DNA from: Planctomycetota bacterium
GTDB taxonomy: Bacteria; Planctomycetota; UBA1135; GCA-002686595
Reading direction: 5' to 3'
Length of the DNA stretch: 42,009 bases
Assembly (NCBI GenBank): GCA_947484275.1
Contig: CANKOY010000032.1
Coordinates: 1 to 42,009, forward strand
Part shown: piece after piece, positions 24,272-31,560 of the stretch
How the letters are laid out: every line of letters starts with the position of its first letter
Numbering within the stretch: the stretch's first letter is position 1
Translations under genes and position numbers: made by a program
Notes under the pieces: model-generated
The model's input: the letters and a program-made list of their open reading frames with translations, nothing else
Databases searched by the model: none
What the model was told of the DNA's origin: nothing

Positions 24272-25143
24272 GCCCTGCACAACCTGTTTCGATTACGCCC
24301 GCCGAGCTGGAAGACCTGCTGACCGAGGTGGCGCGCCAGATCCTCGAGCGCGGCCCAAATGCCTTGAAAACAGGCGCATTGATCGAGGTTGAACTGTCGG
24401 AGGAGGGCGTTCGCGAGTCCGTGGATCTTGGGGCCTGTCGCGTGGGCAGTTGCGGCTGCACGCCGCCGGCGCTGACGGGATTGGCGAGCTACATCGACCA
24501 CACCCTGCTCAAGCCCGAGGCGACCTTGGCTGAGATCGATCAGCTGTGCGCCGAGGCCATGGCCAACCATTTTGCGAGCGTGTGCGTCAATTCCAGTCAC
24601 GTGCGCCGCTGCGCCGAGATCCTGTCGAATTCCGGAGTCCTGGTGTGCAGCGTGATCGGCTTTCCTCTGGGGGCAGCCTCCAGCGAAGTGAAGGCCTACG
24701 AGGCTCGTCGCGCAATCGAAGATGGCGCGTGCGAAATCGACATGGTGCTCGCCATCGGCCTGTTGAAATCGGGGCAGGTAGAGCGCGCGGAGGCGGATAT
24801 CGCGCTGGTTGCCAAGACCTGTCACTCGCTCGGCGCGCGCCTGAAAGTGATCCTCGAGACTTGCCTGCTGACCGACGCCGAGAAAGTCAGCGCCTGCAAG
24901 ATCGCCAAACGCGCGGGCGCCGACTTCGTGAAGACCTCCACCGGCTTCAGCAAGGGTGGCGCCACCGCAGCTGACATCCAACTCATGCGCGAGACGGTCG
25001 GCCCAGTGATGGGGGTCAAGGCCTCCGGCGGCGTTCGCGACCAGGCGACGGCCAAGGCGCTGATCGGCGCCGGGGCAACTCGCCTCGGCGCCTCGGCCTC
25101 CGTCGCGATCGTCAAGGGCACCGCCGGCGCGGGCACCTACTGA
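24268..25143 (+). CDS. deoC: Deoxyribose-phosphate aldolase with encapsulation-peptide-like N-terminus
   Basis: The product has 291 residues. The aldolase barrel begins near residue 72 (LASYIDHTLLKPEAT). EIDMV has the catalytic Asp158, VKTSTGF has the Schiff-base Lys222, and GVKASGGVRD has Lys251. It cleaves 2-deoxyribose-5-phosphate to glyceraldehyde-3-phosphate and acetaldehyde. The extra N-terminus has a helix, AELEDLLTEVARQIL (12-26), with the ELExLI..I pattern of microcompartment encapsulation peptides, then a short linker and a Cys-rich CRVGSCGC (57-64). It is coupled to rpiB by ATGA and completes the nucleoside pathway. Acetaldehyde is a toxic, volatile product of the kind microcompartments contain. 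Confidence 0.9.
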   Translation: MSPAQPVSITPAELEDLLTEVARQILERGPNALKTGALIEVELSEEGVRESVDLGACRVGSCGCTPPALTGLASYIDHTLLKPEATLAEIDQLCAEAMANHFASVCVNSSHVRRCAEILSNSGVLVCSVIGFPLGAASSEVKAYEARRAIEDGACEIDMVLAIGLLKSGQVERAEADIALVAKTCHSLGARLKVILETCLLTDAEKVSACKIAKRAGADFVKTSTGFSKGGATAADIQLMRETVGPVMGVKASGGVRDQATAKALIGAGATRLGASASVAIVKGTAGAGTY

Positions 25144-25164
25144 CGCGGGAGCAGCAGGCTAGGC

Positions 25165-25680
25165 TCAGGCCGTCGGGTCGGCCCCGGCGTCGAAAATGCC
25201 CTGGGAGAGCAGCCTGGCGGCGATCATGAACTCGTCGGATTCGTGCCCGAGGGTCGCTCCTCCAAGGCGGACGTCCAGCGGCGTCAGGCCGGAGTACTGC
25301 ACCGCGATTTGCCACACACGCAGGACGTCTAGGACCCGGTCCTCCAGCTTGCGTCCGGCCGGAACCTGCCAAATGAAGTCCTGGCAGCCGTCCGCGATGG
25401 CATCCATGCAAATCTCAGGTAGATCGCATGAACTTGCCTGCCGGATCCAGGCCCCGCGCGGCTTAGGGTGGAAGGGAGAACCACCTCGCAGGCCCCACAG
25501 TCGCAGGTTGTCGTGGGCCCGAAGGCGCCATTCAACGACGTCCACCAGGGGGGAAGACAGGTCGGGTCGGGGGAGTATCAGGAGCCCGCGGTGGGCGCTC
25601 TGCATGAGATCCAGACGGCGCCGCCAATAGCCCGGCTCCAATAGAAGGGGGGTTGGAGTATGACGGCTGGGTGGACCCAT
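25165..25680 (-). CDS. Hypothetical protein
   Basis: This 171-residue frame is convergent with deoC. The protein is Leu/Arg-rich without signal peptide or membrane helix. It contains WRLRAHDNLRLWGL and LEDRVLDVLRVWQIAVQYSGL, plausible helices, and ends DAGADPTA. I recognise no family. Codon third positions look less GC-biased than in the neighbouring deoC gene. ATG 25680 sits at the foot of a 10-bp hairpin; an internal ATG 25 codons in is another possible start. The case for a real gene is its length and protein-like composition. Confidence 0.5.
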   Translation of the reverse strand: MGPPSRHTPTPLLLEPGYWRRRLDLMQSAHRGLLILPRPDLSSPLVDVVEWRLRAHDNLRLWGLRGGSPFHPKPRGAWIRQASSCDLPEICMDAIADGCQDFIWQVPAGRKLEDRVLDVLRVWQIAVQYSGLTPLDVRLGGATLGHESDEFMIAARLLSQGIFDAGADPTA

Positions 25681-25714
25681 TCGGGACGGTAGCCGAGGGG
25701 CCTCCCGTCCCGAA
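25680..25714. promoter_or_regulatory. 10-bp perfect inverted repeat overlapping a start codon
   Basis: TTCGGGACGG (25680-25689) and CCGTCCCGAA (25705-25714) pair perfectly around a 15-base loop. On the minus strand the 3' arm runs into ATG 25680-25678 of the hypothetical gene and GGGAGG lies at the loop edge, so the hairpin could control that start. On the plus strand it lies far past deoC and lacks a T-tract. The rest of the gap to 26195 (about 480 bp) shows no gene, tRNA or clear promoter; it must hold the promoter of the amidohydrolase operon. Confidence 0.45.
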
Positions 25715-26195
25715 CGCGGATTCTCGGGAGATTGATTGGAGATCGCCGTCCGGAGGGGCCCGAGGCGCCGCTTTCGAGAGTCTCCGCTGACCTCGGCCGC
25801 CTGGCACTCGCCGGGCCAACTCGTGGCAGTGGCCCAATTTAGAGGTTGCCGGCCCTCGCGAGTCCGATCCTTGAGCCCGGACCCCTGCCTCAGTTGAGCG
25901 CCGGCGAGCCAGTTCGGGCCTGCTCCTGCGGCGATTCAACGCCATCGGGGACGCGGGATCCCGAGCATGTAAGTGAGCCGTAATTCCGGGGCGGACAGGA
26001 CTTAGGGGCTGGGGACCCTAGCGTTCCGGCGCGCGCCTCTCCTATCATGCCGCCCCTTCGCGAGCGCGGATTCTCCGAGCTTCGAAGGATCCGCCGCGGC
26101 GGATTCGTCGGCCGGGGACTCCCGGACGGCGGGCCCACGCGGCTGCCTCGACCCCATTCGCCTCCCCGATCCACTCAACGGAAGGAAGTAAGGGC

Positions 26196-27665
26196 GTGCA
26201 GCAGTCCGCTTCAACCGCGCGCAAGTCGCGCCTGTGTCTACTCACGCTTGCCGGCGCCCTCAGCGTCAGCTTCGCCATCCACGGCGTCTCGGCCCAGGCA
26301 TTCACCGCGGCGACCCCACGGCGGGAGGCTGCCGACGAAACCAAAGCTGCCCCCGCGCCGGAGCCCAAGAAGGCCGAGGTCATTGTGCTGCGCGCGGAAA
26401 AGTTGATCGTCCGGCCCGGGCATGTCATCGAGGGCGGCAGCGTCCTCGTCGAAAACGGGATCATCACCCAGGTCGGGACGATCGTCACGCCCCCTGAGGG
26501 CGCGCGCGAGATCAAGGGCGCGGTGATCTGCGCAGGCTTCATCGACCCCTGGTCCGTCTTCGGGGTCGACGGCGAGTCGGCCGCGGAGCAGCGCACTTCG
26601 CCGGCAGTGGCGACCAGCGACTCCCTCGATGGCTATGTCGACCCCAGGCTGCGCAAGGACCTCTTGCGCGCGGGGATTACTTCGTTGCGCACCCAGATCG
26701 GTGTGCTCGCCCGCACCAGCGGAACCAGTTCGTCCCTGCGGCTGCACCCCACCCTGCCCCTGGACCAGGTCATGCTCTCCGACGAGACCTGCCTGTCGAT
26801 GACCCTCGGCGTGCGGATGAACGGCGGTGGCTCGGACCCCTTCGAGCGCCTTTCCGACGTGGAGCGCCTGGCCGGGATGATCTCTCAGGGCGAGGCCTAC
26901 GCCTTAGATCGGATCGAGTTCAACCACGAGATGGCGGAGTGGGTGAAGAAGATCGCCGAGAAGCAAAAGGAACTCGACGAGGGCTTCAAGAAGGCCAAGA
27001 AGGACCGCGACAAGGAAGTCGCCGACGCCAAGGAAAAAGGGAAGGAGTTCAAGGAGAAGGAGTTCAAGGAGGACAAGCCTCCGAAGGTCCCCAAGGTCGA
27101 TCTCGACAAAGCCGTGCTGTCGCGCGTTGCGGAAGGTCGCATTCCGCTGGTGGTCGAAGTTCACCGCTCGTCACAGCTGCGCGCACTGATCAGCGCCACC
27201 GAGGGTTTCACGCGTCTGCGCCTGATCATTGCGGGGGGAACGGACGCCCTTGACGTGGCGCCCGATCTCGTTCGTCGCCGCATTCCCGTCCTCGTTTGGC
27301 CCCAGCCCCTCGGCACCACGACCGTGCCCGAGATGGAGCGCTACGACCTCGCCTTGGCCGGACGCCTGCAGGCCGCGGGAGTCACCGTGCTCCTCGGCAG
27401 CGGCGGCCGCGCGCCCTACGCGACCCGTGAATTGCCGCTGATGGCACAGCTTGCCATCGGCAATGGGCTCAGTCGCGAGGCTGCTTTCTCGGCGCTCACG
27501 CTCGGCGCGGCCCGCGCCTTCGATCTCGACCATCGCGTCGGATCGGTGGAATTCGGCAAGGACGCCGACTTGTTGGTCCTTGACGGCGAACCGCTCGCCG
27601 GCGCCACCCGCATCCAATATGTGCTGTCCCGTGGAGACGTCGTGATCACCCCTGAGGATCGCTAG
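26196..27665 (+). CDS. Exported amidohydrolase-like protein, metal ligands mostly lost (array member 1)
   Basis: The product has 489 residues from GTG 26196, behind GGAAGGAAG. The signal peptide ends HGVSAQA. The N-terminal beta-sandwich has SVLVENGIITQVG; the barrel should open with GxIDxHxH but reads GFIDPWSVFG, so both metal histidines are gone. The strand-5 His survives (VEVHRSS), while the strand-6 His (IIAGGTDA) and strand-8 Asp (LLGSGGRAP) are lost. A lysine/glutamate-rich coiled-coil-like insertion covers about 247-305. The C-terminal family signature LDHRVGSVEFGKDADLLVLDGEPL is intact. It is probably a non-catalytic homologue of imidazolonepropionase-like enzymes and opens the ten-gene operon. 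Confidence 0.8.
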   Translation: MQQSASTARKSRLCLLTLAGALSVSFAIHGVSAQAFTAATPRREAADETKAAPAPEPKKAEVIVLRAEKLIVRPGHVIEGGSVLVENGIITQVGTIVTPPEGAREIKGAVICAGFIDPWSVFGVDGESAAEQRTSPAVATSDSLDGYVDPRLRKDLLRAGITSLRTQIGVLARTSGTSSSLRLHPTLPLDQVMLSDETCLSMTLGVRMNGGGSDPFERLSDVERLAGMISQGEAYALDRIEFNHEMAEWVKKIAEKQKELDEGFKKAKKDRDKEVADAKEKGKEFKEKEFKEDKPPKVPKVDLDKAVLSRVAEGRIPLVVEVHRSSQLRALISATEGFTRLRLIIAGGTDALDVAPDLVRRRIPVLVWPQPLGTTTVPEMERYDLALAGRLQAAGVTVLLGSGGRAPYATRELPLMAQLAIGNGLSREAAFSALTLGAARAFDLDHRVGSVEFGKDADLLVLDGEPLAGATRIQYVLSRGDVVITPEDR

Positions 27666-27668
27666 ACC

Positions 27669-28772
27669 ATGCTTTCACTGCTCCTCACCCTCGCGCCCCT
27701 GGCTTCCGGCTTCCTCGGGACACCTGTGCCCGTGCAGTCGGGCAGCTACGCGATCCAGGCGCGCGTCTTGTATCTCGGCGACGGTCGCACGCTCGAGCGC
27801 GGAATCCTGATCGTCGACGAAGGCAAGATCAGCTCGGTCAGCGCCGGCACCAACCTGCCCAATGGCATGCGGCTGGTGCAGCACGACGGAGCGATTTCCC
27901 CTGGGCTCATCAGTGCCCGAGAGGAGTCGAACCTTGGAGCCGAGGCGCAAGACGGCACGCGCGCGATGCTGCCCCTGGCCCAGGTGGTGGACGCGTTCGA
28001 CCCGACGTCGAAGGAACTGCGAGCGGCCGCGCGGGCCGGCGTGACGACGGTGCTACTCGCGCCCTCGGCCTCGAGCCTCGTCGGGGGACAGACAGCCGCG
28101 GTCAAATCCGCCGGCGGGCGGATCCTCAAGCGCAGTTCCCATCTGGCGATCGCGCTTTCGAGCGCGTCCCTGCGCATGGACACGCCGCCCACGAGTCCCA
28201 TGGGCGCAATCGCTGTGCTCGAAGCACAATTGTCCGCCAACGGGCCGGTCTTCGCCGACGTCAAGTCCGGCCGATTGCCGTTGTTGATCCACGCGGTGCA
28301 ACCCCACGAGATCCTGCGCTCGATCGAGTTCGCTACGCGCAACAAGTTGAAGGGCAGCCTGTGGGCCGCGCCCCTGGCCGGGGAATTGGCGGAGTCGATC
28401 CGCACCGCGGGCTTGAGCGTCGTGCTGCAAGCATTCAGCGGCGGCGAAAACCTGCGCGAGATCCGTTCCGTGGCCGCCCTGGCCAAGGCCGGAGTGCCCT
28501 TCGCGTTCGGTATCGATGTTGCCAACGGCGGGCCCGATGCCCTGCGCCTGGGCGCAGCCATGTGCCTGCGTGAAAATGTCGATCGCAAGGCGCTCGACAA
28601 GGCGCTGTTCAGCAACGCCGCGACAATTTGCGGCGTCGGCGAGCACGTCGGCCTGCTCGAGCGCGGGTACGACGCCGACTTCCTTCTGTGGAGCGGGGAT
28701 CCGCTCGACCTGACCAGCCGCCTCGAGGCCGTTTACATCGACGGAGTGCGCGTCGACACCACGAAGCAATGA
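27669..28772 (+). CDS. Exported amidohydrolase-like protein, metal ligands mostly lost (array member 2)
   Basis: This 367-residue protein, the shortest of the array, starts three bases after member 1. The signal peptide is MLSLLLTLAPLASG. The sandwich motif is GILIVDEGKISSV. The barrel opens SPGLISAREES in place of GLIDxHxH. The strand-5 LLIHAVQPHEIL keeps one His, but strand 6 reads LWAAPLAGEL and the strand-8 Asp region reads FAFGIDVANGG. The C-terminal ERGYDADFLLWSGDPLD is family-typical. It lacks the lysine-rich insertion. Its stop overlaps the next start (28769-28772). Its exact role is unknown; no hydrolase chemistry is expected. Confidence 0.78.
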   Translation: MLSLLLTLAPLASGFLGTPVPVQSGSYAIQARVLYLGDGRTLERGILIVDEGKISSVSAGTNLPNGMRLVQHDGAISPGLISAREESNLGAEAQDGTRAMLPLAQVVDAFDPTSKELRAAARAGVTTVLLAPSASSLVGGQTAAVKSAGGRILKRSSHLAIALSSASLRMDTPPTSPMGAIAVLEAQLSANGPVFADVKSGRLPLLIHAVQPHEILRSIEFATRNKLKGSLWAAPLAGELAESIRTAGLSVVLQAFSGGENLREIRSVAALAKAGVPFAFGIDVANGGPDALRLGAAMCLRENVDRKALDKALFSNAATICGVGEHVGLLERGYDADFLLWSGDPLDLTSRLEAVYIDGVRVDTTKQ

Positions 28773-30031
28773 CTTTTTCGATCCACCTGCCCGTCGTTTT
28801 GGCTCTGTCCCTAGCGTCGCTGCCCGCAGGCGCGCAGGAGTCGAAGGAGCCGTCGAATAGCTGGAACGTTTTCGCCGACCAGGTGTTCACCTCGGACGGC
28901 GACGTGATCAAGAACGCCATGGTGCGCGTGCAGGACGGCAAAATCGTCGCGATCACGCCGGGAACCAGCGCGGGCAGTTCCGACTCGTCCCTGCGCGCGT
29001 CAGCGATGACCGCCGGGATGATCGACCTGTCGGCCCGCATCCACCTTGGCTTCGGCTCGGTCGAGCAGACGAGCGAAATCATGCCGGACATGCGCGTCTC
29101 TGATGCGCTCGACCTGTTCGACGAAGCCTGGATGCGCACGGCAAAGAGCGGCGTCACCACGGTGCTCGCCAATCCGCGCGACGACGACGTGATCGGCGGC
29201 CTGGGCATCGCCCTGAAGACCGCCGGAAAAGCGACGATCGCGGCGCGCACGCTCAAGGCCGATGCCGTCTTGCGCGGCGCGATCGGCTCGCAGCCCTCCT
29301 CGCGAAACCATCCGGCTTTCGGATCGCCCGCGGACATTTTTTCGCGCCGGCCGACGACCCGCATGGGTGTGGAGTGGGAATGGCGCAAGGCGATGTACGA
29401 CGCCGCGGCCTCCCGCGGTGACAAGTCGCGCGTCTATCGCGGCAGCGAGCATGTGCTCGAAGTCCTCGACGACAAGTTGCCCCTGTGCATCCAAGCCTGG
29501 ACCACCCAGGACATCCGGACCGCGGTCTTCCTTAAAGAAGAAATCGAGCGCGAGAAGCTCGGCACGCCGAAGCTGATCATCGATGCGGCCGCCGAAGCCT
29601 GGAAGGAGCCGCAGTTGCTCGTGCGCAGCAAGGCAATGGTCGTGCTGCCGCCGTTTCCGCTACAGGGCCGCACGGGCGAGGGCTCGTTCATGGCCGCGGG
29701 CACCGCGAAAATGCTCAGCGATCTCGGCGTGCCTATCGCGCTGTCGAGCCACGGAGCCGTCGCCGCTGAACTGTTCCTCGATCGCCAAGCCGGCATGGCC
29801 ATGCGCGGGGGGCTGTCCTTCGACGCCGCCCTCGCGGCGGTCACGATTGCGCCGGCGCGCATGATCGGCGTGGACGCACGCGTCGGCTCGATCGCCGTCG
29901 GCAAGGACGCGGACCTGGTCCTGTGGTCCGGCGTGCCCTTCGAATTGACATCGCGCGTGGTTGGGGTCCTCGTGGACGGCCGCCTCGTGCTCGATCCCCG
30001 TCCGCCCCAAGACTCCGCTTCGGCGAAGTAA
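28769..30031 (+). CDS. Exported amidohydrolase-like protein, all metal ligands lost (array member 3)
   Basis: The product has 420 residues from ATG 28769, in ATGA overlap with member 2. The signal peptide is MTFSIHLPVVLALSLASLPAGA. The sandwich strand MVRVQDGKIVAI is followed by TAGMIDLSARIHLG, where Ser and Arg replace the HxH. The strand-5 sequence is LCIQAWTTQDI without His, strand 6 is LIIDAAAEAW and strand 8 is IALSSHGAVAA, so no binding set remains. The C-terminus VGSIAVGKDADLVLWSGVP is conserved. The stop is followed by a 56-bp gap to member 4. Inferred to be a pseudoenzyme that keeps the fold. Confidence 0.78.
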   Translation: MTFSIHLPVVLALSLASLPAGAQESKEPSNSWNVFADQVFTSDGDVIKNAMVRVQDGKIVAITPGTSAGSSDSSLRASAMTAGMIDLSARIHLGFGSVEQTSEIMPDMRVSDALDLFDEAWMRTAKSGVTTVLANPRDDDVIGGLGIALKTAGKATIAARTLKADAVLRGAIGSQPSSRNHPAFGSPADIFSRRPTTRMGVEWEWRKAMYDAAASRGDKSRVYRGSEHVLEVLDDKLPLCIQAWTTQDIRTAVFLKEEIEREKLGTPKLIIDAAAEAWKEPQLLVRSKAMVVLPPFPLQGRTGEGSFMAAGTAKMLSDLGVPIALSSHGAVAAELFLDRQAGMAMRGGLSFDAALAAVTIAPARMIGVDARVGSIAVGKDADLVLWSGVPFELTSRVVGVLVDGRLVLDPRPPQDSASAK

Positions 30032-30087
30032 CGCCCGTTTCCGTTGCCCTGCCATCCCGTTCGTTCCCTCCCGGACTCCCACGCATC

Positions 30088-31545
30088 ATGAGTCAGAAGA
30101 TCACGCGCTCACTCGTTCTCGCTCCCGCCTTGCTGACGTCCCTGTTCGCGGCTCCCGTCCTCGCGGACGGAAAGCTGGCGATCAAGGTCGGTCGCATCAT
30201 CACCATGAACGGTCCTGAGATCGTCAATGGTGTGATCCTGATCGAGAACGGGCGCATCACCGCGGTCGGCACCAACCTGAAGCTGCCCTGGGACGCGGTT
30301 GTCATCGACCAGCCCAAGATGGTGGCGTTCCCGGGCATGGTCGAAGCCCACAGCGCGCGCGGCATGGACCGTCCCAACGAGAACATCGATGTGGCCCCGT
30401 TCCTCAGCGTGGCCGACTCGATCGATCCCGTGGGTTTCTACTTCGAAGACGCACTGCGCTGGGGCATCACGACGATCAACGTGCAGCAGGGTCCTGAGTG
30501 CGTCATCGGCGCCCGCGGCATGATCGTCAAGCCGGTCGGCATCACGATCGAGGACATGCTGGTCAAGCCCGACGGCGGACTGAAGATCTCGGCATCGCCC
30601 AAGCGCGGCAACTCGCCGGCGACACAGCAGCAGGCCCTGCGCGCCGCCTTTGCCGACTTGCGCACGTACCTGGATGACATCGTCCGCGACAAGAAGCAGG
30701 GCGGCGACCGCGCCAAGCGCGAAGCTCTGTTCCAGGGCCGCGACCTCGAGGGCGAAAAATCCAAAGGCAAGCCCATGGGGGGCAGCGCCTGGAAGGTGGA
30801 AGGCCTAGAGCTCATTCCGCGGGGCGAAATCGACGAGAAGCAAGAGCCGCTGCTCGCGCTCGTCGAAGGCCGGATCCCAGCCTTCATTTATTGCGCGCGC
30901 CCCATGGACGTGGAGCGCGCCCTTGAAATCGCGCGGACGAACGGTTTCCTCGCCCGCACTACGCTGGTTTGCTACACGGCCTGCTGGAAAGCCGCGGACT
31001 CGATTGCCGCCGCTGGAGTGTCCGTTGTCCTCGAGGGGCCGCTCGTGCAGCTCGAGCGCGACCCGATCACCGGCAAGGAGATCGAGACCTTCGTTCCGAA
31101 GATCTTTGCGGACAAGAAGATTCCCTTCGCGCTGAGTTCGACGAACACCACCACGGAATCGCTGTGGTTCCAGGCCGCCACCGCGGTGGGTCTGGGTCTG
31201 CCGCGCGAGATGGCGCTCAAGGCCGCCACCGTAGTGCCGGCCACAATCCTCGGTCTGCAGAAGCGCGTCGGATCGATCGAAGTGGGCAAGGACGGGAATG
31301 TGCTCCTGTTCAGCGGCGATCCGCTTTCGGTGACGGCCTTCGTCGAGCATGTGATCGTCGAAGGCAAGCCGGTCTACGACCGCTCGAAGGACATCCGGGT
31401 CAAGGCGTTGCTCGAGGGCAAGCAGCCTCCGGGAACTGCGGCGGCCGATGAAAACGGCAAGACCGCGCCCGCCACGGCAGCGCATCCGCACGACGACACC
31501 GGCACGGTCCCCCTGGACGAGCCAGAACCGAAGAAGAAGGACTGA
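30088..31545 (+). CDS. Exported amidohydrolase-like protein, metal ligands lost (array member 4)
   Basis: The product has 485 residues from ATG 30088. The signal peptide ends FAAPVLADG. The sandwich strand GVILIENGRITAVG is well kept. The barrel entry reads FPGMVEAHSARGMD, with a single His instead of HxH. Strand 5 reads FIYCARPMD, strand 6 LVCYTACWK and strand 8 FALSSTNTTT, with no other ligands. A charged insertion (DKKQGGDRAKREALFQGRDLE) lies at about 200-230. The C-terminal LQKRVGSIEVGKDGNVLLFSGDPL is clear. It ends in a charged low-complexity tail, EPEPKKKD. Member 5 follows after 15 bp. Confidence 0.78.
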   Translation: MSQKITRSLVLAPALLTSLFAAPVLADGKLAIKVGRIITMNGPEIVNGVILIENGRITAVGTNLKLPWDAVVIDQPKMVAFPGMVEAHSARGMDRPNENIDVAPFLSVADSIDPVGFYFEDALRWGITTINVQQGPECVIGARGMIVKPVGITIEDMLVKPDGGLKISASPKRGNSPATQQQALRAAFADLRTYLDDIVRDKKQGGDRAKREALFQGRDLEGEKSKGKPMGGSAWKVEGLELIPRGEIDEKQEPLLALVEGRIPAFIYCARPMDVERALEIARTNGFLARTTLVCYTACWKAADSIAAAGVSVVLEGPLVQLERDPITGKEIETFVPKIFADKKIPFALSSTNTTTESLWFQAATAVGLGLPREMALKAATVVPATILGLQKRVGSIEVGKDGNVLLFSGDPLSVTAFVEHVIVEGKPVYDRSKDIRVKALLEGKQPPGTAAADENGKTAPATAAHPHDDTGTVPLDEPEPKKKD

Positions 31546-31560
31546 GCGAGGCCTCGCACC

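Noticed and set aside
23471..25143. A complete microcompartment locus
   Set aside because: No BMC shell protein, aldehyde dehydrogenase or PduL gene is present in the window; only the cargo-like N-termini suggest it.
26047..26406. A separate gene overlapping the start of array member 1
   Set aside because: The frame is Arg/Pro/Ser-rich and is a shifted reading of the signal peptide region of member 1.
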